Counted from the first letter of the stretch, positions 52,751-61,115 are shown. The stretch: DNA of 64,000 nucleotides from Actinomadura hibisca NBRC 15177 (GCF_001552635.1 NZ_BCRO01000072.1:1-64000), one strand, 5' to 3'. Notes: generated by a model not told the origin, from the letters alone. A program made the numbers and translations.

Positions 52751-53194
52751 ATGGGCGCTGACCGGGCGGGAGCGGGCGGGACCGGCCGCGACGCCCCGGG
52801 GAGGGACCCGGTGGCCCCCGCGCGACTGCGGATCGGCGAGGTCGCCGCCCGGACGGGGCTGAGCCTGCGCACCATCCGCCACTACGAGGAGGTCGGCCTC
52901 GCGCCGCCCACCGCGCGCTCGGCGGGCGGCTTCCGCCTCTACACCGACGCCGACGTGGCCCGGCTCATGGTCATCAAGCGGATGAAGCCGCTGGACTTCA
53001 CGCTGGAGGAGATGCGGGACCTGCTGGTGGTGCTGGACCGGCTGCGCTCGGCCGGGGTGGACGGGGCCGAGCGGGCCCGGCTGGCGGGCCGCCTGGCGTC
53101 CTACCGGACGCAGGTGGAGGAACGCTGCGCCGCCCTGCGGTCGCGGCTGGCGGATGCGGAGAACTTCTCGGTGGAACTGGGCCGCCTGACCTGA
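52751..53194 (+). CDS. MerR family regulator
   Basis: Protein of 147 residues, or 127 if GTG 52811 (with GGGAGGG before it) is the true start. The MerR HTH is LRIGEVAARTGLSLRTIRHY, EEVGLAPPTARSAGGFRLY. A helical dimerisation segment follows (LEEMRDLLVVLDRLRSAGVD) and no Cys-rich metal site is apparent. The C-terminal end has one Cys (VEERCAALRSRL). It is four bases downstream of the SulP gene and is therefore likely its local regulator. Confidence 0.88.
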   Translation: MGADRAGAGGTGRDAPGRDPVAPARLRIGEVAARTGLSLRTIRHYEEVGLAPPTARSAGGFRLYTDADVARLMVIKRMKPLDFTLEEMRDLLVVLDRLRSAGVDGAERARLAGRLASYRTQVEERCAALRSRLADAENFSVELGRLT

Positions 53195-53247
53195 ACGACC
53201 GCCTCCGGCTACTTCGCGCCGACGGTGGGGGCAGCACGGCATCCCCG

Positions 53248-54072
53248 TTATTTCCCGCTGCCGGGAAGCCGGTACGCGTAAGCCCGCTTGGCGCCGCAGC
53301 GGGGGCACCGGCCGAAGAAGCGGGAGCTCAGGTGCTCCCCGTCCGCCGTGACGATGTTCCGGTAAGCGCAGCGCCGTTCCCCGCATGTCTTGCACGTGCG
53401 GGGAACGGCGTCAACGAACGCCCCGGTGTTCGTACTGCCGAACAGGGACTCCTCGGCCTCCGGCTCGGCGAGGCCGGGGAAGTGGCCTTCGAGCCAGCCG
53501 GGCATCGCGTCGACCTGCATCATTCCGGACGCACCACAGTACGAGCAGTACCCCGGCCCATGGTTGCCCGCCGTGCACTCCGGGCACCTGCGGTGGTTGA
53601 GCCGATTGGTGCCTTCGCAGGCCCGGCACAGGCCGAGCCCCTCGCACTCGGTGCACAAGACGGCGTCCCCGGCCACGGTGCCGATGGTGTGCGCGGGCTG
53701 CACACGATCCCGTCCCTGATACAGCACGGACGTCCACGCGGTCACGGCCAGGATCCCCGGTCCCGCGCCTTCGTACAGCCGCGCCTCGAAGCCGTCCCGC
53801 TTCGCGTACGCCCAGGTCTCCCCGTCCCTGCTGTGCGATCCGTGCGACCGCCACCCGGCGTCGGTGAAGGCACGCAGCAGCCCCGCGCACACCGCCGGAT
53901 CGGCGGGCCGCTCGTCCCCGCCCATGGCCACCGTCACCAGGTGCCGGACCCCGCCTGCGATCGGCGAGGGGTCACTCCAGGCGTCCACCACCAGCGGCGA
54001 AGCGTCGGGGAACGCCGCCGCCCCGATGTCCAGCACCGCTTCCCGCACCCATACCGCGCCGGACACATCCAC
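53248..54072 (-). CDS. Cysteine-rich zinc-ribbon-like protein of unknown function
   Basis: Protein of about 274 residues, starting at GTG 54072 or 54066; an upstream TTG at 54123 is less likely. The N-terminal domain of about 110 residues has HLVTVAMGGDERPADPAVCA and a Trp/Gly-rich region. A DnaJ-like cysteine cluster follows (LCTECEGLGLCRACEGTN, RCPECTAGNHGPGYCSYCGA), then a second pair of CxxC knuckles (CKTCGERRC, GRCPRCGAKR). Two or three zinc sites are predicted. No family is recognised. It is divergent from the DUF5995 gene. Confidence 0.75.
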   Translation of the reverse strand: MDVSGAVWVREAVLDIGAAAFPDASPLVVDAWSDPSPIAGGVRHLVTVAMGGDERPADPAVCAGLLRAFTDAGWRSHGSHSRDGETWAYAKRDGFEARLYEGAGPGILAVTAWTSVLYQGRDRVQPAHTIGTVAGDAVLCTECEGLGLCRACEGTNRLNHRRCPECTAGNHGPGYCSYCGASGMMQVDAMPGWLEGHFPGLAEPEAEESLFGSTNTGAFVDAVPRTCKTCGERRCAYRNIVTADGEHLSSRFFGRCPRCGAKRAYAYRLPGSGK

Positions 54073-54178
54073 CCCGCTCGCTCGACCGAGCCCATGGTGC
54101 GCCCGCCATCGCCTCCCCGGCAACGCCCCCGCGTTCTAAGGTCGACGCAGGGGGCCACGCCACTTCGGGGAGAAGACC

Positions 54179-54871
54179 ATGAGCACGGTCCAGGACGTCA
54201 TCGAGCGGATGCGGGAGATCGACCGTTCGCTCGATCCGGGCGACGGCGTCGCCTGCTTCAACCGCGTCTACCTGCGCGTCACCGAACTGGTCCTGCGCAA
54301 CCTGAAGGAGGGCTTCTTCGCCGACCTGGAGTTCGTGCAGCGCCTCGACGTCATCTTCGCGGACCTGTACTTCAGGAACGTGGACGCCGCCCTCGCCGGA
54401 CGCAGGCCCGAGCGCTGCTGGCGTCCCCTGTTCCAGGCGCGCGAGGACACGACGGTCTGGCCGCTCCAGTTCGTCCTCGCCGGGATGAACGCGCACATCA
54501 ACCATGACCTGGCCCTCGCGGTGATCGCGACCTGCGCCGAGCGCGACCTGCCGCCCGACCGGGAACCGGTGCACGCCGACTTCCTCAAGGTGAACGGGCT
54601 GCTGGCCCAGGTCGAGGCCGAGGTGCGCCGCGACCTGGAGCCGTACCTGCTGCGCGTGGCCACCAAGGACGCCGAGACGATCAAGCACATCCTGGGCAGC
54701 TTCAGCGTGGCCCGTGCCCGCGACATGGCCTGGTGCACGGTGGAGAGCCTGTGGCCGCAGCGCGAGCTGGACGTGCTCTACGACACCTCGGTGGCGGTGT
54801 TGTCGCAGGCGGTGGGCGTGGTGGGCCGCCTGCTGGTGACGCCGGTCGTGCCGCCGCCCGACCTCGACTGA
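54179..54871 (+). CDS. DUF5995 family protein
   Basis: Soluble helical protein of 230 residues. The family core is CFNRVYLRVTELVLRNLKEG and, most distinctive, VLAGMNAHINHDLALAVIAT, with D-F-L-K-V-N-G-L-L further on. The conserved His and Asn residues in NAHINHDL suggest a metal or active site, but the family has no known function. A GGGGAGAAG site precedes the ATG. It stands alone between the Cys-rich protein gene and the PNPOx-like gene. Confidence 0.85.
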   Translation: MSTVQDVIERMREIDRSLDPGDGVACFNRVYLRVTELVLRNLKEGFFADLEFVQRLDVIFADLYFRNVDAALAGRRPERCWRPLFQAREDTTVWPLQFVLAGMNAHINHDLALAVIATCAERDLPPDREPVHADFLKVNGLLAQVEAEVRRDLEPYLLRVATKDAETIKHILGSFSVARARDMAWCTVESLWPQRELDVLYDTSVAVLSQAVGVVGRLLVTPVVPPPDLD

Positions 54872-54937
54872 CGGCGGTGACCGGAAACCGTCGTACCCGC
54901 GTGCTGGAATGTGACCGGTCGATCCCTGGAGGTGTTG

Positions 54938-55396
54938 ATGGCGACCTGGGCGGAGATCGAGAAGTCCGCTCCCGAGCTGGCCGAGAAGGTGCGCGCGGCG
55001 TTCCAGGCCGGGACGAACAAGACGATCGCGACCCTGCGCAAGGACGGCTCGCCGCGCATCAGCGCGGTCGAGATGACGTTCGAGGACGGGCAGGCGCGGT
55101 TCGGCATGATGGGCGGCTCGCTGAAGCTGCTCGACGTACGCCGCGACCCGCGCGTGGCGCTGCACTGCCCGACGCTGGAGCCGCCGGAGTCCCCGTCCGA
55201 CTGGCCGGGCGACGCGAAGATGGCGGGCCGCGCGGTGGAGGTGGAGCCGCCCGCGGAGAATGCGATGCCGGGCTCGGGATACTTCGTGCTCGACATCACC
55301 GAGGTGGTGCACACGAAGGTCGGCGACCCGGCCGACCACCTGGAGATCTCGACGTGGCATCCGGACCGGGGCCCAAGCACCCACAAACGCTACTGA
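54938..55396 (+). CDS. Pyridoxamine 5'-phosphate oxidase-like flavin protein
   Basis: Protein of 152 residues from ATG 54938, with a GGAGGTG site. The split-barrel fold is indicated by IATLRKDGSPRISAVEMTFE, GMMGGSLKLLDVRRDPRVAL and YFVLDITEVVHTKVGDPADH. Such actinobacterial PNPOx-like/FDOR proteins bind FMN or F420; which cofactor applies here cannot be told. An in-frame ATG 27 bases upstream lacks a ribosome site. It converges on the MFS gene, separated by a strong hairpin. Confidence 0.88.
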   Translation: MATWAEIEKSAPELAEKVRAAFQAGTNKTIATLRKDGSPRISAVEMTFEDGQARFGMMGGSLKLLDVRRDPRVALHCPTLEPPESPSDWPGDAKMAGRAVEVEPPAENAMPGSGYFVLDITEVVHTKVGDPADHLEISTWHPDRGPSTHKRY

Positions 55397-55454
55397 CCCA
55401 ACCGCGCACCATCTGGCAGCGGCATGCCGAGTGCGCGATGCCGGACGCGCGAAT

Positions 55455-55484
55455 GGGCCCGGGACGGTGAGGTGTCCCGGGCCC
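55455..55484. terminator. Bidirectional terminator between PNPOx-like and MFS genes
   Basis: A perfect 11-bp stem, GGGCCCGGGAC (55455-55465) with GTCCCGGGCCC (55474-55484), and an 8-base loop lie between two convergent genes. Confidence 0.85.
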
Positions 55485-55501
55485 GCTCGGCGGAGGAGTG
55501 G

Positions 55502-57028
55502 TCAGGCGACCGGCTCCGCCACGGTCGCGGCGTGGCCGTCCGCCGGGCCGTCCGCGTCGCCCTCCGTGACCGGCTTGCGGTCCTTCATCACCACCAGCGC
55601 CAGCACCGCCGCCGCCACCACCCCGCACGCGCCCGCCAGGAAGCCCGTCGTCATCGCCGTGGTGAACACGTCGCGGGCCGCGGCCGCCAGGCCGGTGTCG
55701 CCCGTCGCGGCCGCCACCGCCAGCGCGTCCTGCACCGACTCGCGGGCCCGGCCGGTCGCCGAGTCCGGCATCCCGTCGGTGTACGACGCCGCCATCACGC
55801 TGCCCAGCACCGCCACGCCCAGCGCCGCGCCGGCCTGCTGGATCGTGTCGTTCAGGGCCGAGCCGACGCCCGCGTGCTCGGCGGGGACCGCGCCCATCAG
55901 CGCGCCGATCGCCGCGGGCATCGCCAGGCCGCCGCCCACGCCCATGATCACGCTGGCCAGCGCGATCATCCCGAAGCCGTCGCCGGGCTCGATCGCCGCC
56001 AGCACCCCGAACCCGCCCGCCATGACCGCGAGGCCCGCCACCGTCAGCACGCGGTTGCCGATCTTCTGGCCGAGCGTGGCCGCGACGGTGTTGACCAGCA
56101 ACATCGCCACCGCCATCGGCAGGAACGTCAGGCCCGTCTTGCTGGGCGAGTAGCCGAGCACGAACTGCAGGTACTGCGTCAGCGCGAGCAGCAGGCCGCC
56201 GTTGGCGAAGCTCAGCAGCACCAGCGAGAAGCTCGCGCCGCTGAAGTTGCGGTCGCGGAACAGGCCGAGCGGCACCATCGGCGACGCCGAGCGGGTCTCC
56301 CAGACCAGGAATCCGGCCAGCGCCACCACCGCGACCGCGAGCGCGGCCTGCGTGCCCGGGCGCGACAGCCCGTGCGTCGGCAGCGCGTTGATCACCCAGA
56401 CGAGCGCGGCCATGCCCACGGTGGACAACACCGCGCCCAGCGGGTCCGGCTTGCGCCACGGGCCCTTGGACTCGGGCATCAGCACCAGCGCGGCGACGAT
56501 GGCGAGCAGCGCGACCGGGATGTTGATCAGGAAGACCGCGCCCCACCAGAAGTGGGCGATCAGCACGCCGCCCAGCACCGGGCCGCCGACCAGGCCGACC
56601 ATCGCCACCGCCGACCAGGCGGCCATCGCCTTGCGGCGCTCCTGCTCGTCGAAGACGGTGATGAGGATCGACAACGTGCTCGGCATGACCAGCGCGCCGC
56701 CGACGCCCATCAGCACCCGGGCCGCGATGAGCTGGCCGGGGCTGTCGGCCAGCGTCCCGGCCAGCGAGGCCAGCCCGAACACCACCAGGCCGACGACCAT
56801 GATCCTGCGGCGGCCGAACCGGTCCGACAGGCTGCCCGAGGCCAGCAGCAGCCCGGCGAACACCAGCATGTAGGACTCCATGATCCACTGGATGTCCCGG
56901 GTGCTGGCGCCGAGGTCGCGGGTCAGCGGCGGGATCGCCACGTTCAGCACCATGTTGTCGATGACCAGCACCAGCGTGCTGAGGCACAACACGACCAGGA
57001 TCCACCAGCGGCGCGGATGGCGTTCCAT
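55502..57028 (-). CDS. MFS transporter, DHA2 (EmrB/QacA-like)
   Basis: Drug:proton antiporter of 508 residues with about 14 helices. Helix 1 contains VLVIDNMVLNVAIPPLTRDL and motif A is SLSDRFGRRRIM. Motif C is in MVGLVGGPVLGGVLI. The conserved DHA2 segment TGLTFLPMAVAMLLVNTVAA and the late GVGSALNDTIQQAGAALGVA are present. The C-terminal tail is acidic. ATG 57028 (or GTG 57031) follows AAAGGAC. The gene is the last of a minus-strand group with the ribbon-helix-helix and DUF4097 genes, 36 bases after the latter. It resembles the exporter at 235. Confidence 0.92.
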   Translation of the reverse strand: MERHPRRWWILVVLCLSTLVLVIDNMVLNVAIPPLTRDLGASTRDIQWIMESYMLVFAGLLLASGSLSDRFGRRRIMVVGLVVFGLASLAGTLADSPGQLIAARVLMGVGGALVMPSTLSILITVFDEQERRKAMAAWSAVAMVGLVGGPVLGGVLIAHFWWGAVFLINIPVALLAIVAALVLMPESKGPWRKPDPLGAVLSTVGMAALVWVINALPTHGLSRPGTQAALAVAVVALAGFLVWETRSASPMVPLGLFRDRNFSGASFSLVLLSFANGGLLLALTQYLQFVLGYSPSKTGLTFLPMAVAMLLVNTVAATLGQKIGNRVLTVAGLAVMAGGFGVLAAIEPGDGFGMIALASVIMGVGGGLAMPAAIGALMGAVPAEHAGVGSALNDTIQQAGAALGVAVLGSVMAASYTDGMPDSATGRARESVQDALAVAAATGDTGLAAAARDVFTTAMTTGFLAGACGVVAAAVLALVVMKDRKPVTEGDADGPADGHAATVAEPVA

Positions 57029-57064
57029 CACGTTCGTCCTTTCCAGGGGTGGGGGAGGGGCGGG

Positions 57065-57796
57065 TCAGCCGCGGCGGATGAGGATGTCGCCGGTGCCGCT
57101 GTGCGCGTGCACCCGGACGGTGCCGCCCTCCTCGGGCGGGCCGCCCGCGGGGGTCAGCTCGTTGCGCACGCGGCCCCACAGGGTGCGCACGTCCAGCCAG
57201 GCGGCGAGGCCGTCGGCGATGCCGACCTCCAGGTCGCCGCAGGTGGTGTCCATCGCGACCGACGCGGCGGCGCGGCCCACGCGGATGGCGCCGTGCGCGG
57301 TCCGGGCGTCCACCTCGCCCCGGGACCGGCCGACGGTGATGTCGCCGTGCAGGGTGCCGAGCCGCAGGTCGCCGTCCGCCTCGTCCAGGTCGATGGAACC
57401 GTGGTCGGTGGACAGCTCGGCGGGGCCGGTTCGGGCCAGCCGGATGTCGCCGTGCCCGGTCCTGATGCGGGTCTCGCCCAGCGCGCCGGTGGAATGGAAG
57501 GCGGCGACCGCGTCGGCGTGCAGCCGGGACCCGGCGGGCAGGTCGAGGGTGACCTCGACCCGGCCGCCCCAGCGGAACAGGGTGCGCAGCGTGCGCTCCC
57601 GCGGCATCTTGATCACGAGCAGGTCGCCGGACAGGTCCACGCGGGTCTGCTCGGCGGCCCGGACGTCGGCGCTGTCGCGGGGGTTGCGGGGCACGACGGT
57701 GACGGCGGTGTCGGCGCGGTCGCTCGCGTTGAGGTGGACCGCGCCGACGACGTCGAGGCGGACGGAGATCGGCTCGGGGGTGGCGAAGGTGGGCAT
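57065..57796 (-). CDS. DUF4097 beta-repeat protein
   Basis: Protein of 243 residues from ATG 57796. The C-terminal part is a chain of short beta repeats typical of DUF4097/adhesin-like proteins: TGHGDIRLAR, TDHGSIDLDEADGDLRLGTL, HGDITVGRSRGEVDARTAHG, AIRVGRAAAS and a final GTGDILIRRG, each turn centred on H-G or G-D. There is no signal peptide or membrane helix, so it is probably cytoplasmic. It lies 46 bases downstream of the ribbon-helix-helix gene and just before the MFS gene, and probably forms an operon with them. Confidence 0.88.
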   Translation of the reverse strand: MPTFATPEPISVRLDVVGAVHLNASDRADTAVTVVPRNPRDSADVRAAEQTRVDLSGDLLVIKMPRERTLRTLFRWGGRVEVTLDLPAGSRLHADAVAAFHSTGALGETRIRTGHGDIRLARTGPAELSTDHGSIDLDEADGDLRLGTLHGDITVGRSRGEVDARTAHGAIRVGRAAASVAMDTTCGDLEVGIADGLAAWLDVRTLWGRVRNELTPAGGPPEEGGTVRVHAHSGTGDILIRRG

Positions 57797-57842
57797 CGTG
57801 GCTCCTTGGCGGTGCGGGGGACGGGCGGGCGGACGCGCGGGG

Positions 57843-58325
57843 TCAGCGCATCCAGCCCGTCTGGATCTGGCCGGTGCGCGGCGGGACGGCGGGCGGGGTG
57901 TCCAGTGCGGTCCGGACGGCGCGCACCAGCCAGGCGTTGACCGACAGGCCGTCGCGGGCGGCGGCCTCCTCGGCGCGGTGCTTGAGGTGCTCGGCGAGCC
58001 GCAACGAGACGCGGGCGGTGCCGCCCTCGTCGGCCTCGGATGCTTCCGGGGCCACCGTGGCGTCATGTGGCGTCATGTCGCGGGGCGGTGATGTCACGAC
58101 GAAGCCGAGTCGCCCGCCGCGCAGCCGCACCTCGACCGCGCCAGGTGCCAGCTCGCGGGTGATCTCGTCGGTCGCGTCGCTCAGCGCTTCCAGCAGGGCC
58201 ATCCGGGCGACGGGCTCCAGCGCGTCGATGAGGCGCGCGGCGGGCTCGCCGACCTGCGGTCCGCCGATCGCGGCGGTGGCCGCCAGCTCCCGGCGGAGGT
58301 GATCGACGTACGGCGTGAGGTCCAT
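57843..58325 (-). CDS. Ribbon-helix-helix (HicB-like) regulator
   Basis: Protein of 160 residues. The C-terminal half holds a ribbon-helix-helix/Arc-type DNA-binding domain (TARVSLRLAEHLKHRAEEAA, ARDGLSVNAWLVRAVRTAL). The N-terminal half is helical with EALSDATDEITRELAPG. HicB-like and Arc-like repressors bind short inverted repeats as dimers. The start codon lies inside one of several TGGCGTCA elements, implying autorepression and control of the downstream DUF4097 and MFS genes. No HicA-type toxin gene is nearby. Confidence 0.85.
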   Translation of the reverse strand: MDLTPYVDHLRRELAATAAIGGPQVGEPAARLIDALEPVARMALLEALSDATDEITRELAPGAVEVRLRGGRLGFVVTSPPRDMTPHDATVAPEASEADEGGTARVSLRLAEHLKHRAEEAAARDGLSVNAWLVRAVRTALDTPPAVPPRTGQIQTGWMR

Positions 58326-58386
58326 GACGCCACTATGACATCAGCTTGGCGTCATATGCAAGCGCGAGTGTCGCCAAGTGGCGTCA
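58324..58386. promoter_or_regulatory. Repeated TGGCGTCA operator at the RHH gene start
   Basis: ATGACGCCA (58324-58332) overlaps the start codon and faces TGGCGTCAT (58347-58355) as a perfect 9-bp inverted repeat. A third TGGCGTCA is at 58379-58386. Two more lie inside the RHH gene (58058-58066 and 58068-58076), and one at 58457-58464. The density and symmetry indicate cooperative binding by the RHH protein. Confidence 0.7.
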
Positions 58387-58422
58387 AAGGGTGCCCTGAG
58401 CTGGGTCTCCGGGCATGAAAAA

Positions 58423-58446
58423 GGCTCCCGACCGAGGTCGGGAGCC
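58423..58446 (-). terminator. Rho-independent terminator with U-tract, for the DUF2079 gene
   Basis: GGCTCCCGACC (58423-58433) pairs with GGTCGGGAGCC (58436-58446). On the minus strand the stem is followed directly by five T residues (AAAAA at about 58418-58422 on the plus strand). It is 16 bases past the stop of the gene at 58462-59865, a canonical intrinsic terminator and the only one here with a clear U-tract. Confidence 0.9.
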
Positions 58447-58461
58447 GTGGGAGTCGTGGCG

Positions 58462-59865
58462 TCAGCGCGTCCGTTGCAGCACCCAGAAGCCCGCCTCGGC
58501 CGCGCGCACGGCGAACTCGCTGTCCGGGTGCAGGCCCTTGGCGTACTTGAGCATCGCCTCGCGGTCCACGTTGGGGTCGTAGATCGTGATGTAGTCGGGG
58601 ACGATGCCGCGCGTGTTGCCCACCCAGAAGACGCGGCAACGCTGGGTGAGGTGCGCGCTGGGCCGCACGTCGGCCTCGACCGTCGCCCCGTCCGGGATGA
58701 CCGACAACACGCGCGCGCCCGCCTTGGACGTGGGCGTCGGCCGGTAGGTGTCCCAATGGGTCAGCGCCGCGATCGGCAGCGCCGTGCTCAGCGCCAGCGC
58801 CACCGCGAGCGCGGCGACGGGAATGTGCCGGGCGTACGCGCGCAGCCAGGGCCGCGCGTCGTCGCGGAGGCGCGGCAGCGCGTCCACCAGCGCCAGCGAG
58901 ACGATCGGCATCAGCACCGCGCTGTAGTGCCAGTCGGTGCCCCAGTAGTACTCGTATCCCGAGGTCAGCCGCCAGCCCAGGGTGGGGATCGCGGCGATCA
59001 GCAGCGGGGAGCGCAGCGCCAGCAGCCCGGTCGTCGGCAGCACCAGCCACAACAACGTGCGGGTCTTGGTGTCCCATCCGGCGAGCGGCCCGGCGCCGTC
59101 CCCCATCTTGCTCCAGTAGTCGTAGCCGCCCGCGCCGTTGAACGCCGGGATCAGCACGGTCAGGGTCAGCGCGCACAACGCCAGCCCGAACACCGCCGCG
59201 CCGAGCGCCGCTCCGGCCGCGCGCCGGTCGGTGTGCCGTGCCCGCAGCAGCACGACCAGCGCGATCGCCGCCGTCGTCGGCCCGAGGTCCTCCTTCACCA
59301 GGCCGAGCGGCAGCGCCCAGGCGAGCGCGACGTACCAGCGGCCGCGCAGCACCGCCTCCAGCGAGAACGCGACCAGCGGCACCGCGAAGCAGATCTCGTG
59401 GAAGTCGAAGTCGACCGCGCGCTGGAGCCCCCACGACAACCCGTAGGCCGCGCCGACCGCCAGGCCCGCCCCGTCGCCGAGCGCGCGCCGCGCGGCCCGC
59501 GTCACCGGGACCACCGACACCGCCAGCAGCGCCGCCTGCGCCACCAGCAGCGTCACCGGCGTCGGGAACAGCTTGTAGAACGGGGCGATCAGCGCGGTGA
59601 CCGGGCTGAAGTGGTCGCCCAGGATGTTGAACCCCGGCCCCTTGAGGTCGGAGACCGGGGCCTCCAGCCGCGCGTAGGAGGCCACCACCTGGTCGAAGAT
59701 CCCGAGGTCCCAGGAGCGGGTCTCGTAGCGCAGGTGCCGGACGACCGACATCAGCGCGTAGAGCACCCCGAAAAGCGCCGCCAGCAGGTAGGGGGCGCGG
59801 GCGGGCAGGCCGGGGCGGGGGGCGGCGTCCGGGGTGGCGAGGGGGCGGCGCTCGGTGAGGGTCAT
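58462..59865 (-). CDS. DUF2079 polytopic membrane protein
   Basis: Protein of 467 residues with about nine to ten helices and the DUF2079 signatures SWDLGIFDQVVASYAR, GPGFNILGDHFSPVTALIAP, DFDFHEICFAVPLVAFSLEA, LVKEDLGPTTAAIAL and SGYEYYWGTDWHYSAVLMPI. The C-terminal soluble segment includes NPNVDREAMLKYAKG-like residues near 445. DUF2079 members resemble GT-C-fold polyprenyl-sugar glycosyltransferases, and the D-L/E-D pairs fit that fold, but activity is unproven. It is transcribed alone and ends at a canonical terminator. Confidence 0.88.
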   Translation of the reverse strand: MTLTERRPLATPDAAPRPGLPARAPYLLAALFGVLYALMSVVRHLRYETRSWDLGIFDQVVASYARLEAPVSDLKGPGFNILGDHFSPVTALIAPFYKLFPTPVTLLVAQAALLAVSVVPVTRAARRALGDGAGLAVGAAYGLSWGLQRAVDFDFHEICFAVPLVAFSLEAVLRGRWYVALAWALPLGLVKEDLGPTTAAIALVVLLRARHTDRRAAGAALGAAVFGLALCALTLTVLIPAFNGAGGYDYWSKMGDGAGPLAGWDTKTRTLLWLVLPTTGLLALRSPLLIAAIPTLGWRLTSGYEYYWGTDWHYSAVLMPIVSLALVDALPRLRDDARPWLRAYARHIPVAALAVALALSTALPIAALTHWDTYRPTPTSKAGARVLSVIPDGATVEADVRPSAHLTQRCRVFWVGNTRGIVPDYITIYDPNVDREAMLKYAKGLHPDSEFAVRAAEAGFWVLQRTR

Positions 59866-59941
59866 CGGCCCTCACTTTACGGATCTATCAGGGCAAAGAA
59901 GACCTTTCCCGCACTTTGTGGATCTTGTTCGGCGGCCGCCG

Positions 59942-60523
59942 TCAGGCGGGGCGGCGGCCGAGGTAGCCGAGCAGCGCGGCCACGTCGTCGCCGCCCGTCT
60001 CCAGCGCCGCCGCGTACGCGCCCCACTGCCGCAGCGGCTCGACGAACGTGCGCGCGGCCGCCAGCAGCGGCCGCGCCAGCTCCGGGGTGAGCGGGGAGGG
60101 CTGCCCGGTGGCGACGGCGAGGTCCCAGGCGTGCACGGCGGCGTCGAGCGCGCAGGCGGCCGCGCCGATCTGGGCGGTCATCTGGTTCGGCGGTACCGGC
60201 ACCGCGACCTGCTCGGCGTCGGGCGCGACGGTGGCCCAGGCGGCGGCCGACGCGGCGACGGCCCGCTCCAGCAGGGCGTGCGGGTCCTCGCCGTCCTCGG
60301 GCTTGCCGGAGGGCTCGAACGGGTTGAAGTCGGGGCCGTTCTCGCCGGTGAGGGCGGCGGCGAAGCCGAGCTGGTCGCCGGCGGCGTGCCGCAGGACCTG
60401 GAGGACGGTCCAGTCGGCGCACGGGGTGGGGCTGTCCCAGTCGGCGGCGGTGAGGCGGGCGGCGACGGTGCGCAGCGCGTCGTGCGAGGCGTTCAGGACG
60501 GGGAAGGCGGTGGCCTGGCTCAT
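59942..60523 (-). CDS. TIGR03086-type DinB/MDMPI metal-binding protein
   Basis: Protein of 193 residues from ATG 60523, preceded by GGAGG. The maleylpyruvate-isomerase-like helical domain shows SPTPCADWTVLQVLRHAAGD with the first metal His and ACALDAAVHAWDLAVATGQP with the second, the hallmark of TIGR03086 proteins. The C-terminus is EPLRQWGAYAAALETGGDDV. It probably uses mycothiol or a related thiol, but the reaction is unknown. It is divergent from the globin gene, and a near-palindrome lies in the shared promoter region. Confidence 0.88.
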   Translation of the reverse strand: MSQATAFPVLNASHDALRTVAARLTAADWDSPTPCADWTVLQVLRHAAGDQLGFAAALTGENGPDFNPFEPSGKPEDGEDPHALLERAVAASAAAWATVAPDAEQVAVPVPPNQMTAQIGAAACALDAAVHAWDLAVATGQPSPLTPELARPLLAAARTFVEPLRQWGAYAAALETGGDDVAALLGYLGRRPA

Positions 60524-60560
60524 GGGGGTTCCTCCGTGCTCGACTGCCTCCATTCTAGCA

Positions 60561-60578
60561 GAACGGAATGATTCGTTC
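60561..60578. promoter_or_regulatory. Near-palindrome in the DinB-like/globin promoter
   Basis: GAACGGAATGATTCGTTC is palindromic apart from one extra G: GAAC with GTTC outside, GAAT with ATTC inside. It lies in the 131-base divergent spacer, followed by an A/T-rich stretch. It could be an operator for a TetR-type or similar regulator acting on one or both genes. Confidence 0.5.
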
Positions 60579-60654
60579 CACTATTTTGGGGCCTGGTGGT
60601 CCCCACCCCCATGCTCCAGGATGGCCCGAGGGCGGCCTTCCGGAGGGGACGGAC

Positions 60655-61077
60655 ATGACCAGCCTGTACGAGCACTCCGGCGGCGACGGCGCGCTGCACC
60701 GCCTGGAAGAGACCTTCTACGACAAGGTGCTGGCCGACCCGGTGTTGCGGGAGCTGTTCACCGAGCGCAGGCCGCACCACGTGGACCATCTGACCTGGTT
60801 CACCGCCGAGTCGTTCGGCGGCCCGCCGCGCTTCACCGAGAAGCTGGGCTTCGCGCACATCATCGACGTGCACCGGGGGCTGCGGATCACCGACGAGCAG
60901 CGCGACCGGTTCGTCGAGCTGTACCTGGAGTCGCTGGACGAGGTCGGGATGCCGGACGACGCGCCGTTCCGGCAGGCGTTCCGCGAGCACCTGGAGTTCG
61001 GGTCGCGGGTGGCGCAGCAGAACTCGCACGCCGAGAGCGACGCCGACCTGCACCCGCTGCGCGAGGTGCCGAGCTGA
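60655..61077 (+). CDS. Group II truncated haemoglobin
   Basis: Globin of 140 residues, the trHbII/trHbO class. The 2-on-2 fold features are FYDKVLADPVLRELFTERR, HHVDHLTWFTAESFGGPPRF, and FAHIIDVHRGLRITDEQRDR with the proximal His (about 73), plus a C-terminal LEFGSRVAQQNS. Such proteins bind O2, NO or other ligands and contribute to redox stress defence. GGAGGGGACGG precedes the ATG. Its stop is followed by a short hairpin and the convergent VOC gene. Confidence 0.92.
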   Translation: MTSLYEHSGGDGALHRLEETFYDKVLADPVLRELFTERRPHHVDHLTWFTAESFGGPPRFTEKLGFAHIIDVHRGLRITDEQRDRFVELYLESLDEVGMPDDAPFRQAFREHLEFGSRVAQQNSHAESDADLHPLREVPS

Positions 61078-61098
61078 GAGTGGCCGTCCGCCTGAGGC

Positions 61099-61115
61099 AC
61101 CGGGCCGACCCCGGT
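61099..61115. terminator. Hairpin between globin and VOC genes
   Basis: ACCGGG (61099-61104) pairs with CCCGGT (61110-61115) in the 37-base gap between the convergent genes, touching the VOC stop codon. Confidence 0.5.

Noticed and set aside
57843-58325. HicAB toxin-antitoxin system
   Set aside because: The ribbon-helix-helix domain is present, but there is no HicA-sized toxin gene on either side; the neighbour is a DUF4097 protein.
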